In this document: one piece after another, positions 28,307-37,233 of the stretch
Position numbering within the stretch: position 1 is the stretch's first letter
Layout of the letters: each line of letters starts with the position of its first letter
Assembly: GCF_900188425.1 (NCBI RefSeq)
Contig: NZ_FZON01000009.1
Location: forward strand, 1-64,000
Origin: Antarctobacter heliothermus
Lineage (GTDB): Bacteria; Pseudomonadota; Alphaproteobacteria; Rhodobacterales; Rhodobacteraceae
Length of the DNA stretch: 64,000 nucleotides
Direction of reading: 5' to 3'
The notes under the pieces: generated by a model
What the model was told of the DNA's origin: nothing
Databases searched by the model: none
Seen by the model: only the letters and a program-made list of their open reading frames with translations
Made by a program: the position numbers and the translations under genes

Positions 28307-29119
28307 ATGCACCCGACCTCCAAGATGAACCGCCTCCTGATCACCGGCGCCGCCGGTGGACTGGGCCATGCGCTGCGCTCGCGTCTGTCGCATCTGGCCC
28401 ACACAATCCGTCTGTCCGACGTGGCCGACCTTGGCGACGCTGCTCCGCACGAGGAAATCGTCCCCTGCGATCTTGCCGACAAAGCCGCCGTAGATGCCCT
28501 GGTCAAAGGCTGCGACGGCATCGTGCATTTCGGCGGCAAATCGGTCGAAGGCACCTGGGAAGTGATCCGCAATTCCAACATCGAAGGGGTCTACAACCTC
28601 TATGAGGCCGCCCGCAAACACGGCCACCCCCGCATCGTCTTTGCCTCCTCGAACCACGCGGTCGGATTCTACCGCCAGGATCAGGTCATCGATAACACGA
28701 TCTACCCACAGCCCGACGGCCTCTACGGCGTCTCCAAAGTCTTCGGCGAGATGATGGCATCCGCTTATTGGAACAAGTTCGGGCAGGAAACAGCCGTTGT
28801 ACGGATCGGGTCGTCGTTTGAAGAGCCGAAAACCCACCGGATGCTGTCCTCGTGGATGTCCTACGGCGATTTCGTTTCGTTGATCGAGCGGGTCTTTGAC
28901 GTGCCGCGCCTAGGATGCCCGGTGATCTATGGCGTGTCCGACAACGATACCGTCTGGTGGGACAACACCAAGGTCGCATGGCTGGGCTGGCGCCCGCAGG
29001 ACAACTCCGAAACCTATCGCGACAAACTGGATGCCTCAGAGGCAAAATTCCCGGGCGATGCGCCCGACGTGGTCTACCAGGGTGGCTCCTTTACCGCGGA
29101 CGGCATCCACGAGGAATAG
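28307..29119 (+). CDS. udh: Uronate dehydrogenase (NAD-dependent)
   Basis: 270 residues, short-chain dehydrogenase/epimerase fold. Glycine motif GAAGGLG at the N-terminus, catalytic YGVSK, and stretches characteristic of Udh (CDGIVHFGGKSVE, YNLYEAARKHG, PRIVFASSNHAVGFY, WWDNTKVAWLGWRPQDN) as remembered from the Agrobacterium enzyme. It oxidises D-galacturonate or D-glucuronate to the aldaro-lactone. It lies 24 bp after the lactonase gene, the expected next enzyme. Later steps (dehydratases to 2-oxoglutarate) are not in the window. Confidence 0.9.
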   Translation: MHPTSKMNRLLITGAAGGLGHALRSRLSHLAHTIRLSDVADLGDAAPHEEIVPCDLADKAAVDALVKGCDGIVHFGGKSVEGTWEVIRNSNIEGVYNLYEAARKHGHPRIVFASSNHAVGFYRQDQVIDNTIYPQPDGLYGVSKVFGEMMASAYWNKFGQETAVVRIGSSFEEPKTHRMLSSWMSYGDFVSLIERVFDVPRLGCPVIYGVSDNDTVWWDNTKVAWLGWRPQDNSETYRDKLDASEAKFPGDAPDVVYQGGSFTADGIHEE

Positions 29120-29164
29120 ATCGCACCTTACGCGACGCGTCGCCACCAGGTCGAACACAGGCCT

Positions 29165-29212
29165 GGCAAACGGGTTGGCAAACGGGTTGGCGGGCGGGTT
29201 GGCGGGCGGGCG
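29165..29212 (+). repeat. Four-unit 12-bp tandem repeat
   Basis: Two exact copies of GGCAAACGGGTT are followed by GGCGGGCGGGTT and GGCGGGCGGGCG. The array lies 45 bp after the udh stop, inside a 340-bp spacer (29120-29459) without any other recognisable gene or terminator. It is likely replication slippage; no function is evident. Confidence 0.85.
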
Positions 29213-29459
29213 ATGGGCCCCAAAGGGGTCCGAGTCCCGTCCCCCCCGCATCTAGAACGCCTGATCGCCCCAACCCGATACTTCGGCGACCTTCGGGGGA
29301 TCTGCATGTAATGTACGTTCTTCAACGGTTGATAGTGGGCCAAAACCGGAACAGAGCGCATCAAAGAACACGGGTTCTTCGGAAAGCAGGTCAGTCGGAA
29401 CAATCCTCCCGAGAAGGGCATGTATTGCTAATTGCCGCGTATTCGCCAAGGGTTGGCGC

Positions 29460-29927
29460 ATGACACATTCTCCGCTTTCCATCCGATTGGCCCAACAGGC
29501 CGACCTGCCCGCACTCATCGCGCTGTATGCAGATGATGACATCGGCCAGACGCGGGAATGGACCACGCCCGATCACGCCTATCAGAGCGCGTTTGACGCC
29601 ATAGACGCCGACCCCAACCATCTGCTTCTTGTCGGCGAGATGGAGGGCGTCATCGCGGCGACGTTGCTTTTGTCCTTCATCCCGGGGTTGTCCCGGCACG
29701 GCGCTTGGCGGGCCCAGATCGAGGCAATGCGCGTGGCGCGGGCGCTGCGCGGTCAGGGACTGGGGCAGATGCTGCTTGACTGGGCCGTCGACACGGCGCG
29801 ACGCCGTGGCTGCACTCTGGTTCAACTGACCTCTGACCGACGCCGCAGCGAGGCTCATCGTTTCTACGAAAGCGCCGGATTTTCACCAACGCATTTCGGT
29901 TTCAAACGATCACTGGAGACACCATGA
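29460..29927 (+). CDS. GNAT-family N-acetyltransferase
   Basis: 155 residues. The acetyl-CoA pyrophosphate loop is RALRGQGLGQMLLDWA (Q/RxxGxG/A), followed by ARRRGCTLVQLTSDRRR and EAHRFYESAGF, the usual GNAT motif A and B features. The substrate is unknown. The stop codon overlaps the start of the M19 dipeptidase gene (ATGA), so it is translated with the peptide-uptake operon; acetylation of a peptide, amino acid or amino sugar taken up by that system is a reasonable guess. AAGGG precedes the ATG. Confidence 0.85.
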   Translation: MTHSPLSIRLAQQADLPALIALYADDDIGQTREWTTPDHAYQSAFDAIDADPNHLLLVGEMEGVIAATLLLSFIPGLSRHGAWRAQIEAMRVARALRGQGLGQMLLDWAVDTARRRGCTLVQLTSDRRRSEAHRFYESAGFSPTHFGFKRSLETP

Positions 29928-30973
29928 CCGACTTCCCCATCTTCGACGGACACAACGATCTGGTTCTGCGTCTGTTGCGGGGCGACGTGACCGCCGAGCA
30001 AGTGGCCGCAGGCCTGCCCGATGGTCATATCGACAAGCCGCGCGCGCATAGCGGTGGCTTTGGCGGCGGCATGTTCGCCATCTTCGTGCCCAGCCCCGGC
30101 AACAAGGCCGTTCGCCACAAAGAGATGAAAAAGCCCGCCTATGACATCCCCCTGCCAGAGGTCGTGTCCGAGGTTGAGGCGCTCGACTGGACCGAACGGG
30201 GCTTTGCCGCGCTGGAGGATCTTGAGGCGGCAGGTGCTGTGCGCCTCTGCCGAACAGCTGCCGAGGTGGAAACCGCCCTGCCCGCCCCGGAAATGGCTGC
30301 CGTGATGCATATCGAGGGCGCCGAGGCCGTGGACCGCGAGTTTGAGCGCCTGCACACCTGGCACGCGCGCGGGTTGCGCTCACTTGGTCCGGTCTGGAGC
30401 AGGGACACGGTCTGGGGACACGGCGTGCCGTTTCGCTATCCGTCCGACCCCGACACCGGGCCGGGGCTGACAGAGCCGGGCAAGGCGCTGATCCGCGAGT
30501 GTAACGCGCTGAAGATATTGGTCGATTTGTCCCACCTGAACGCCAAGGGCGTCGATGACGTCGCCCGCATCAGTGATGCCCCGCTGGTGGCGACGCATTC
30601 CAACGCTTGGGCCGTTTGTCCGCATTCGCGCAACCTGACCGACCGACAGCTGGACATGATCCGCGACAGTGATGGAATGGTGGGCATCAATTTCGCCAGC
30701 GCCTTTCTGCGGCCCGACGGATGCATGGATGCGGAGTTTGAGCTTGACATCATGCTCCAACATTTTGACCATCTGGTCCAAAGACTGGGTGAGGATCGCG
30801 TTGGCTTTGGATCGGATTTTGACGGGGCGTTGGTGCCCGCGCCGATCGGGGACTGTGCGGGCTTGACCGTTCTTGTCGAGGCACTGCGATCTCATGGTGT
30901 GGATGACGGCCTGATGGCCAAGATCACACATGGGAACTGGCTGCGCGTCCTGCGGAAAACCTGGGGCGTTTGA
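29924..30973 (+). CDS. Membrane dipeptidase (peptidase family M19)
   Basis: 349 residues, a TIM-barrel amidohydrolase of the renal dipeptidase family. Metal-binding elements: DGHNDLVLRL (HxD), the bridging glutamate in HIEGAEAVD, LVDLSHLN, VATHSNAW and GFGSDFDG. It has no signal peptide, so despite the family name it should act in the cytoplasm, splitting dipeptides (often with a D-residue or dehydro-residue) imported by the ABC transporter encoded next. It lies 23 bp before the binding-protein gene. Confidence 0.92.
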   Translation: MTDFPIFDGHNDLVLRLLRGDVTAEQVAAGLPDGHIDKPRAHSGGFGGGMFAIFVPSPGNKAVRHKEMKKPAYDIPLPEVVSEVEALDWTERGFAALEDLEAAGAVRLCRTAAEVETALPAPEMAAVMHIEGAEAVDREFERLHTWHARGLRSLGPVWSRDTVWGHGVPFRYPSDPDTGPGLTEPGKALIRECNALKILVDLSHLNAKGVDDVARISDAPLVATHSNAWAVCPHSRNLTDRQLDMIRDSDGMVGINFASAFLRPDGCMDAEFELDIMLQHFDHLVQRLGEDRVGFGSDFDGALVPAPIGDCAGLTVLVEALRSHGVDDGLMAKITHGNWLRVLRKTWGV

Positions 30974-30996
30974 TAATAAAAACAGGGAGCTATACT

Positions 30997-32592
30997 ATGA
31001 AACGATCTTTTGTTGCAGCGGTGGTCACCGCAATGCTGGCCGCGGGCGCTGCCGCGCCTGTCGCCGCTGAAACGCCGCCGAACATGTTGGTGATCGCCAA
31101 CCGGATCGACGACATCAAGACATTTGACCCGGCCGAAAGCTTTGAATTCGCGGGCGCGGACGTCAGCCGCAATGTCTACAACAAGCTGGTGAATTTCGAC
31201 CCGCTGGATCTGGATGCCGGTTATCAGCCGGATCTGGCCGAAAGCTGGGATATCTCCGAAGACGGCAAGACCATCACCTTTACCATGGCCGACGGCCATG
31301 TGTTTGCATCAGGCAATCCGGTGACGGCCAAGGATGCGGAATTCTCGCTGCGCCGCGCGGTGCTGCTGAACAAGACACCCTCGTTCATCCTGACGCAGTT
31401 CGGCTTTACCGCCGAGAACGTCGAACAGACCATCGTCGCCACGGATGACAAGACGCTGGTGCTGACGCTGGACAAGCCCTACGCCGTGTCCTTTGTCCTG
31501 AACTGCCTGACCGCCACCATCGGCGGGATTGTCGACATGCAGACCGCCATGGCCAATGAGGTCGATGGCGATATGGGCAACGGCTGGCTGCGCACAAACA
31601 CCGCCGGTTCCGGCCCCTACAAGGTTGTCGACTGGAAGCCGAATGAAAGCGTCCTGATGGACCTGAACCCGAACTACGGCGGTGAAAAGCCTGCCATGGA
31701 GCGGGTGATCGTCCAGCACATCCAGGAAAGCGCGACACAGCGCCTGCAACTGGAACGCGGCGACATCGACGTGGCGCGCAACCTGTCGCCCGAGGATGTG
31801 GCCGGTCTGGAAAAGGTCGATGGCGTCAAGATCGTGGACGAACTGCGCGGCCGCCTGATGTATTTCTCGGCCAACCAGAAAAACGAGATGCTGTCAGACC
31901 CCAAGGTGCTTGAGGCGTTGAAACTGGCCACCGACTATGAGGGCATGTCCGGGTCTTTCCTCAAGGGACAGTACACGGTGCATCAGGCCTTCTTGCCGCT
32001 GACCTTCCTTGGCGCGCTGGAGAACAAGCCGTACACCTATGACGTCGAGGCCGCCAAGGCCGCGCTGGCCGAGTCCGGTTTCCCGGAATGCGGTCCGATC
32101 AAGATCTCTGTGCGCGACGCGCAGGAACGTCTGGATATTGCGCAATCGCTGCAAAACACATGGGGTATGATTGGCTGCGACGTCGAGCTGATCGTCGGCA
32201 CCGGTGCGCAGACGCTGGATCGGTATCGTGCGCGTGAGCATGACATCTATCTTGGTGCCTGGGGTCCGGACTACCCGGATCCGAACACCAACGCGGGCAC
32301 CTTTGCCGTCAACCCGGACAACTCTGACGCGGCGGGTGCCACTGGCCTTCTGGCATGGCGCAACGCCTGGGGTATTCCGGAAATGAGCGAGCAGACCCTC
32401 GCCGCCGTGGTCGAGAACGACACCGACAAACGGCGCGAGATGTATCTGGCCCTGCAAGCCGAGCATCAAAAGGTCAGCCCCTTTGGCGTGATGTTCCAGC
32501 AGATCGAACAGAACGGCATGGGCGCCAGCGTCGAGAACTTTGTCGCCGGTGGCGCGACGACGGCGGTCTCCTACTGGGTCATTACAAAGTAA
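30997..32592 (+). CDS. Peptide ABC transporter substrate-binding protein
   Basis: 531 residues from MKRSFVAAVV (CAGGGAGC upstream). Signal peptide about 1-24 ending VAA. Family 5 extracellular solute-binding protein: LAESWDISEDGKTITFTM, the signature region KDAEFSLRR, and AKAALAESGF are typical of DppA/OppA-like proteins. It captures peptides, or possibly other substrates such as nickel or opines, in the periplasm. The neighbouring M19 dipeptidase supports dipeptides. It is followed by permease and ATPase genes in one operon. Confidence 0.9.
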   Translation: MKRSFVAAVVTAMLAAGAAAPVAAETPPNMLVIANRIDDIKTFDPAESFEFAGADVSRNVYNKLVNFDPLDLDAGYQPDLAESWDISEDGKTITFTMADGHVFASGNPVTAKDAEFSLRRAVLLNKTPSFILTQFGFTAENVEQTIVATDDKTLVLTLDKPYAVSFVLNCLTATIGGIVDMQTAMANEVDGDMGNGWLRTNTAGSGPYKVVDWKPNESVLMDLNPNYGGEKPAMERVIVQHIQESATQRLQLERGDIDVARNLSPEDVAGLEKVDGVKIVDELRGRLMYFSANQKNEMLSDPKVLEALKLATDYEGMSGSFLKGQYTVHQAFLPLTFLGALENKPYTYDVEAAKAALAESGFPECGPIKISVRDAQERLDIAQSLQNTWGMIGCDVELIVGTGAQTLDRYRAREHDIYLGAWGPDYPDPNTNAGTFAVNPDNSDAAGATGLLAWRNAWGIPEMSEQTLAAVVENDTDKRREMYLALQAEHQKVSPFGVMFQQIEQNGMGASVENFVAGGATTAVSYWVITK

Positions 32593-32628
32593 ATGCCCGA
32601 TACCCAAGCTCGTAGCGAAGGACGGCAG

Positions 32629-33651
32629 ATGCCGTCCTTCCCTCCGTGGCTGAGAAAGACGCTTGCCACGGTTGCGACCGTGGCGGCGACGATCCTCGGT
32701 CTTCTTTTCGTGACGTTCATGATCGGCCGGGTGATGCCGATCGACCCGGTGCTGGCGGTGATCGGCGAACGGGCGACACAGGAACAATACAACCAGACCT
32801 ATATCGATCTTGGACTTGATCAGCCGTTGCTGGTGCAATTCGGGATCTATGTGAACGACGTTCTGCACGGCGACTTCGGAAAATCGATCCGCACCGGGCA
32901 GGAGGTCACAACCGACATCGCGCGCGTGTTTCCCGCGACGCTGGAACTGGCAACGCTGGGCACCATCATCGGCATCGTTCTGGGTGTGCCGCTGGGTGTG
33001 GTGGCCGCTGTCCGGCGCGGCAGCTGGATCGACCAACTGGCGCGGTTTGTCGGGTTGATCGGGTATTCCATGCCGATTTTCTGGCTGGGCCTTGTGGGGT
33101 TGCTGGTCTTTTACGGCATCCTTGGCTGGGTTGCAGGTCCGGGGCGTCTGGGGATTTTCTATCAGGGGATAGTGGAGCCGATCACCGGCATGTTGCTGAT
33201 CGACAGCGCGCTGCGTGGCGAATGGACGGTGTTCAAGGATGCGTTTTCGCACATCATCCTGCCCGCCTCCTTGCTGGGCTACTACAGCCTTGCCTATATC
33301 AGCCGGATGACGCGGTCCTTCATGCTGGAACAGCTGGGGACGGAATATGTCACCACCGCACGGGTCAAGGGGCTGAGCGAATGGCAGGTCGTCTGGGGCC
33401 ACGCCTTTCGCAACATCCGTATCCAACTGATTACCGTGATCGCGCTGGCCTATGCCAACCTGCTCGAGGGGTCGGTGCTGACAGAGATCATCTTTGCCTG
33501 GCCGGGTCTTGGCAGCTACATCACCACCTCGCTGTTGGCCAATGACATGAACTCGGTGCTTGGCGGGACCATCGTGATCGGCACCATCTTTGTCGGGATC
33601 AACATCTTTTCCGACCTGCTCTACCGCTTCTTTGATCCGAGGTCCAAATGA
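32629..33651 (+). CDS. Peptide ABC transporter permease (DppB-like)
   Basis: 340 residues from the ATG at 32629, preceded by AAGGA at good spacing; an ATG at 32593, directly after the binding-protein stop, would add 12 residues but has no ribosome binding site. Six predicted transmembrane helices with the binding-protein-dependent transport signature near the fourth loop (TTARVKGLSEWQVVWGHAFRN, the EAA motif). The N-terminal helix LGLLFVTFMIGRVMPIDPV is typical of DppB. It forms the channel with the next gene product, whose start overlaps its stop by 4 bp. Confidence 0.9.
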   Translation: MPSFPPWLRKTLATVATVAATILGLLFVTFMIGRVMPIDPVLAVIGERATQEQYNQTYIDLGLDQPLLVQFGIYVNDVLHGDFGKSIRTGQEVTTDIARVFPATLELATLGTIIGIVLGVPLGVVAAVRRGSWIDQLARFVGLIGYSMPIFWLGLVGLLVFYGILGWVAGPGRLGIFYQGIVEPITGMLLIDSALRGEWTVFKDAFSHIILPASLLGYYSLAYISRMTRSFMLEQLGTEYVTTARVKGLSEWQVVWGHAFRNIRIQLITVIALAYANLLEGSVLTEIIFAWPGLGSYITTSLLANDMNSVLGGTIVIGTIFVGINIFSDLLYRFFDPRSK

Positions 33652-34571
33652 CCAGCACACCCAGCACACAAGGACTGCGCAGTTGGCTGCTGTCCGAAGA
33701 GCCAAGCTCGCGCCGACAGGCCCGGTATGCCTCATGGTACAAAGGATGGCTGACGTTCCGGTCGAACACGCTGGCAATGTTCGGACTTGCCGTTTTGGCC
33801 TTTCTGATCTTTGCCGCGATCTTTGCGCCGATTCTGGCCAGCCATGATCCGTTTGCGCAGGATCTGGGCCAGCGGTTGTTGGCGCCGGGAGACAATGGTC
33901 ATCTTCTGGGCACCGACAGTCTGGGGCGGGATCTGTACTCGCGGCTGCTATTTGGTGCGCGGATCTCGATCTATATCGTGCTGTTGGTGGTCATGGTGGC
34001 CCCGCTTGTCGGGCTGATCGTCGGCACCGTCTCCGGCTATGCCGGGGGCTGGGTGGACGTGTTGCTGATGCGGGTCACCGACATCTTTCTCGCCTTTCCG
34101 CGGCTCATTCTGGCGCTGGCCTTTGTCGCGGCACTGGGGGCTGGAATTGAAAACGCGGTGCTGGCCATCTCGCTGACCGCATGGCCGCCCTACGCGCGGA
34201 TCGCACGGGCCGAAACGCTGACCATCCGCAATTCCGACTACATCCACGCAATCCGCCTGCAAGGTGCCGGACCACTGCGCATCGTCACGCGCCACATCTG
34301 GCCGCTGTGCATCTCATCGCTGGTGATCCGGGTCACCCTGGACATGGCGGGCATCATCCTGACGGCGGCCGGTCTTGGTTTTCTCGGCCTTGGCGCGCAA
34401 CCACCCAGCCCGGAATGGGGCGCGATGATCTCGGAGGGGCGCAAGTACATCCTTGATTACTGGTGGGTCGCAACGATCCCCGGCATCGCAATCTTTGCCA
34501 TCAGCCTAGCCTTCAACCTGCTGGGTGACGGGCTGCGCGACGTATTGGACCCCAAGGAAGGCGACGCATGA
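33648..34571 (+). CDS. Peptide ABC transporter permease (DppC-like)
   Basis: 307 residues. N-terminal cytoplasmic segment, then a first helix at about 44-68 (MFGLAVLAFLIFAAIFAPI). GTDSLGRDLYSRLLFGARIS is the DppC hallmark, and the EAA loop is HAIRLQGAGPLRIVTRHIWP. It pairs with the DppB-like protein in the inner membrane. Both ends overlap neighbouring genes by 4 bp (ATGA). Confidence 0.92.
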   Translation: MTSTPSTQGLRSWLLSEEPSSRRQARYASWYKGWLTFRSNTLAMFGLAVLAFLIFAAIFAPILASHDPFAQDLGQRLLAPGDNGHLLGTDSLGRDLYSRLLFGARISIYIVLLVVMVAPLVGLIVGTVSGYAGGWVDVLLMRVTDIFLAFPRLILALAFVAALGAGIENAVLAISLTAWPPYARIARAETLTIRNSDYIHAIRLQGAGPLRIVTRHIWPLCISSLVIRVTLDMAGIILTAAGLGFLGLGAQPPSPEWGAMISEGRKYILDYWWVATIPGIAIFAISLAFNLLGDGLRDVLDPKEGDA

Positions 34572-35434
34572 CCGACGATACCCCCCTTCTGGACGTCGAT
34601 AACCTCTGGGTCCGGTTCCGCACCCGCTCGGGCGTCTTTGACGCGGTGCGCGGCATCTCCTTTACCCTTGGCCGCGAACGGCTGGGTATTGTCGGCGAAA
34701 GCGGGTCGGGCAAGTCCATGACGGGCCGCGCCGTGCTGCGCCTGATCCGCCCTCCCGGCATGATCGAGGCGGACAAACTTGAAATCCACGGCGAGGACAT
34801 CCTGTCGCTGCCGGAACGGCAGATGCGCAAACTGCGCGGCGGGCGCGTGTCGATGGTCATGCAGGACCCCAAGTTCTCTCTCAACCCGGTGATGAGCGTC
34901 GGTCACCAACTGGTCGAGTCGCTGCGCGCCCATGAACCCGTCTCGCGCAGCGAAGCCCGCAAACGGGCGATCGAAGTTCTGGATGAGGTTGCAATCCGCG
35001 AACCCGAACGGGTCTTTGACCTTTATCCGCATGAGGTGTCGGGCGGCATGGGCCAACGCATCATGATCGCCATGATGCTGCTGCCCAACCCCGAAATCCT
35101 CATCGCGGATGAGCCGACCTCGGCGCTGGATGTCTCGGTTCAGCTTCAGGTGCTGGACATCATGGACAAACTGGTGCGGGACCGGGGCATGGGCTTGATG
35201 TTCATCAGCCATGACCTGAACCTTGTCGCCAAGTTCTGTGACCGGATCGCCATCATGTACGCTGGGCGCATCGTCGAGATCTGCAAAGCCAGCGAATTGC
35301 ATAATGCGAAACACCCCTACACGCTGGGCCTGCTCAATTCGGTCCCCGATCTGGAACATCCCCGCGACAGGCTGGAGGTGCTGCAACGCGACCCCGCCTG
35401 GCGTGAGGCCCCATCCGTGAGTGCCCGCCAATGA
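34568..35434 (+). CDS. Peptide ABC transporter ATP-binding protein (DppD-like)
   Basis: 288 residues. Walker A GESGSGKS, signature VSGGMGQRI, Walker [13 protein letters not shown] and the H-loop FISHDLN are all intact. The C-terminal oligopeptide-transporter extension is short: it keeps [18 protein letters not shown] but lacks the cysteine-rich end of classical DppD/OppD. It energises uptake as a heterodimer with the next protein. Coupled by ATGA overlaps on both sides. Confidence 0.92.
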   Translation: MTDDTPLLDVDNLWVRFRTRSGVFDAVRGISFTLGRERLGIVGESGSGKSMTGRAVLRLIRPPGMIEADKLEIHGEDILSLPERQMRKLRGGRVSMVMQDPKFSLNPVMSVGHQLVESLRAHEPVSRSEARKRAIEVLDEVAIREPERVFDLYPHEVSGGMGQRIMIAMMLLPNPEILIADEPTSALDVSVQLQVLDIMDKLVRDRGMGLMFISHDLNLVAKFCDRIAIMYAGRIVEICKASELHNAKHPYTLGLLNSVPDLEHPRDRLEVLQRDPAWREAPSVSARQ

Positions 35435-36183
35435 CCGCCATCGACATCCGCAATCTAGACGTCTGGTTCGGCGTTGGCGCCGAGCGGGCCATGGCAGTCA
35501 AGGACGTCAGCTTTCAGGTAGCCGACGGAGAAAGCTTTGGCCTTGTGGGCGAAAGCGGCTCTGGCAAATCGACGATCCTGCGGGCCATCGCCGGGCTGGT
35601 GCCGACATGGTCCGGAGAGATGAAGGTCGCCGGAGAGGCCCTTGGCGCGCGCCGCAGCAAGGCGTTTTATCGCAAGGTCCAGATGGTCTTTCAGGATCCC
35701 TATGCCTCGCTCCATCCGCGACAGACGGTGGATCGCGTCCTGTCAGAGGCGATGGGTCTGCACGGCGTGCAAGATATCGACAAACGGATCGGTCAACTGC
35801 TGGATGACGTGGGTCTTGGGGCGGGCTTTCGCTTTCGCTATCCGCATCAATTGTCGGGCGGCCAACGCCAGCGCGTCGCCATTGCGCGTTCGTTGGCCTG
35901 TGATCCGTCGATCCTGCTGCTGGATGAGCCGACCTCCGCGCTGGATGTGTCGGTACAGGCCGAGATCCTGAACCTGCTGACCGATCTGCGGGAAGAGCAC
36001 AAACTGACCTATGTGATGGTCTCGCACGATCTGGGGGTTGTGGGTCATTTGTGCGAGCGTATCGGTGTGATGAAAGAAGGCCGCTTTGTCGAGGTTTTGG
36101 CCGTCGATGACATGCGCAGGCGCAAGGCCAAAGACCCCTACACCCGACACCTGCTGGACAGTTCCATCAATTCGGTCCGCTAG
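35431..36183 (+). CDS. Peptide ABC transporter ATP-binding protein (DppF-like)
   Basis: 250 residues. Walker [13 protein letters not shown]-loop MVFQDPYASLHP (typical of DppF/OppF), signature LSGGQRQRV, Walker [14 protein letters not shown]-loop MVSHDLG. It ends with DPYTRHLLDSSINSVR and lacks the usual C-terminal extension of about 70 residues, so it is a compact version. It is the last gene of the operon that begins with the GNAT gene at 29460. The following 288 bp to tRNA-Val hold no recognisable gene or strong terminator. Confidence 0.92.
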   Translation: MTAIDIRNLDVWFGVGAERAMAVKDVSFQVADGESFGLVGESGSGKSTILRAIAGLVPTWSGEMKVAGEALGARRSKAFYRKVQMVFQDPYASLHPRQTVDRVLSEAMGLHGVQDIDKRIGQLLDDVGLGAGFRFRYPHQLSGGQRQRVAIARSLACDPSILLLDEPTSALDVSVQAEILNLLTDLREEHKLTYVMVSHDLGVVGHLCERIGVMKEGRFVEVLAVDDMRRRKAKDPYTRHLLDSSINSVR

Positions 36184-36471
36184 CAGCCCGGGGACCTTGG
36201 TCACGGTCGCCGGCGGGTCGCAGAGAGCAGGCAAGCAGTCACTCAGAAGGCCCTCCTCCCCCCCTTTCCGCCTCCAGAAAGGTGCTCCCTCCCACGTCGG
36301 GCTTAGAAAGACCGTTTCTCAGATAGATACATAGCGGAATGATGCCCCAGTGCCCGGTCTTGGGGTGGCCGTGGATAGACGGATGTGCTGCCCTGTACGG
36401 CTCACAGGTCCATACACCGGTTCAGGGCGCACCTTGCGCCCCAAAGCGTACGGCATAACATCAAAGGGAAA

Positions 36472-36546
36472 TGGTGGGTGATAAGGGATTTGAACCCCTG
36501 ACATCTTCGATGTGAACGAAGCGCTCTACCACTGAGCTAATCACCC
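36472..36546 (-). tRNA. tRNA-Val (anticodon CAC)
   Basis: Read on the minus strand this is a complete 75-nt cloverleaf including encoded CCA. Acceptor stem GGGTGAT/ATCACCC, D-arm GCTC-AGTGGTA-GAGC, anticodon stem CTTCG/CGAAG with loop TTCACAT (anticodon CAC, reading GUG), T-arm with TTCAAAT. A 7-bp hairpin GGGCGCA-CCT-TGCGCCC lies at 36425-36441, about 30 bp downstream, without a U-run. No integrase or duplicated tRNA end was seen nearby. Confidence 0.97.
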
Positions 36547-36760
36547 GGTGGCGGACCTATTACCGCCACAGTGCGTGCGGCGCAAGAGGGCGACGGCGCA
36601 AAAACGCCACCGATTGCCGCTCCCGCCCGCCACCGCCACGGCGCGGCAGCTTCGGCACAGTCAGCGGTCGAATCCCACTTTGCACCACTCAGTTGCTTGA
36701 CTTGCAACGAATCCCCAATGCAGGCTTTTCCACACGCTTTACCTGGGCTTGGAGAAAAAC

Positions 36761-36955
36761 ATGAAAAAGACGATTGCTGCCGCATGTCTTCTGGTCGCTG
36801 CCGCGACCACCACAACCGCTTTCGCGGGAAGCTATGACGAACCCTATGTCGCTCCGCCGGTCATTGTCGCCGAGACACAACAGACCAGCAGCAGCGGCGG
36901 ATTGCTGATCGCCCTGATGACCATCGTGGTCTTTGGCGTCGCCGCCAGCCAGTAA
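36761..36955 (+). CDS. Small membrane/secreted protein with SSSGG-hydrophobic tail
   Basis: 64 residues from the ATG at 36761, with TTGGAG upstream. Signal-peptide-like N-terminus (1-22, ending AFAG), a short acidic/proline segment (YDEPYVAPPVIVAETQQ), then SSSGG and a hydrophobic C-terminal helix LLIALMTIVVFGVAA. The layout resembles the next small gene (37234), so the two look like diverged relatives. I recall similar proteins in other Rhodobacterales, but no function is known. Confidence 0.7.
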   Translation: MKKTIAAACLLVAAATTTTAFAGSYDEPYVAPPVIVAETQQTSSSGGLLIALMTIVVFGVAASQ

Positions 36956-37027
36956 GGCAGGCCGCGTCCGGGCGCTTGTCTCGCCGCGAATCACGTTCCG
37001 GGGACACGGGGACGATACCAAGGGAAC

Positions 37028-37061
37028 AAGGGCTTCGCGGCATTGCTGCGGGGCCCTTTTC
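37028..37061 (+). terminator. Rho-independent terminator after the first small protein gene
   Basis: Stem AAGGGC/GCCCTT with a 2x2 internal loop and inner stem CGCGGC-ATT-GCTGCG, followed by TTTTCT. It lies 73 bp past the stop at 36955. Confidence 0.75.
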
Positions 37062-37233
37062 TGTGTCCCGGGCACAAGGCTTCGGCATTGCCGGATCGCA
37101 AGAATCGCTTCGGCGTTGCGCGATTCGGATACTTGCCGTAACGTCACCCTACTTGCATAGGTGGCCGATGCTTCCCTCAGGGCCTTGTGGAGAGCCTGAC
37201 CGCCAAACGATCCCAAAAAGGACGAGGGACAAG

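Noticed and set aside
29165-29212. Possible CRISPR array
   Set aside because: The 12-bp units are directly adjacent with no spacers, and no cas genes are present.
36425-36441. Hairpin downstream of tRNA-Val as a terminator
   Set aside because: Seven good pairs but no T-run on the minus strand; mentioned only in the tRNA entry.
36472-36546. tRNA-Val as an integration site of a mobile island
   Set aside because: No integrase gene, no duplicated tRNA end and ordinary gene content on both sides.
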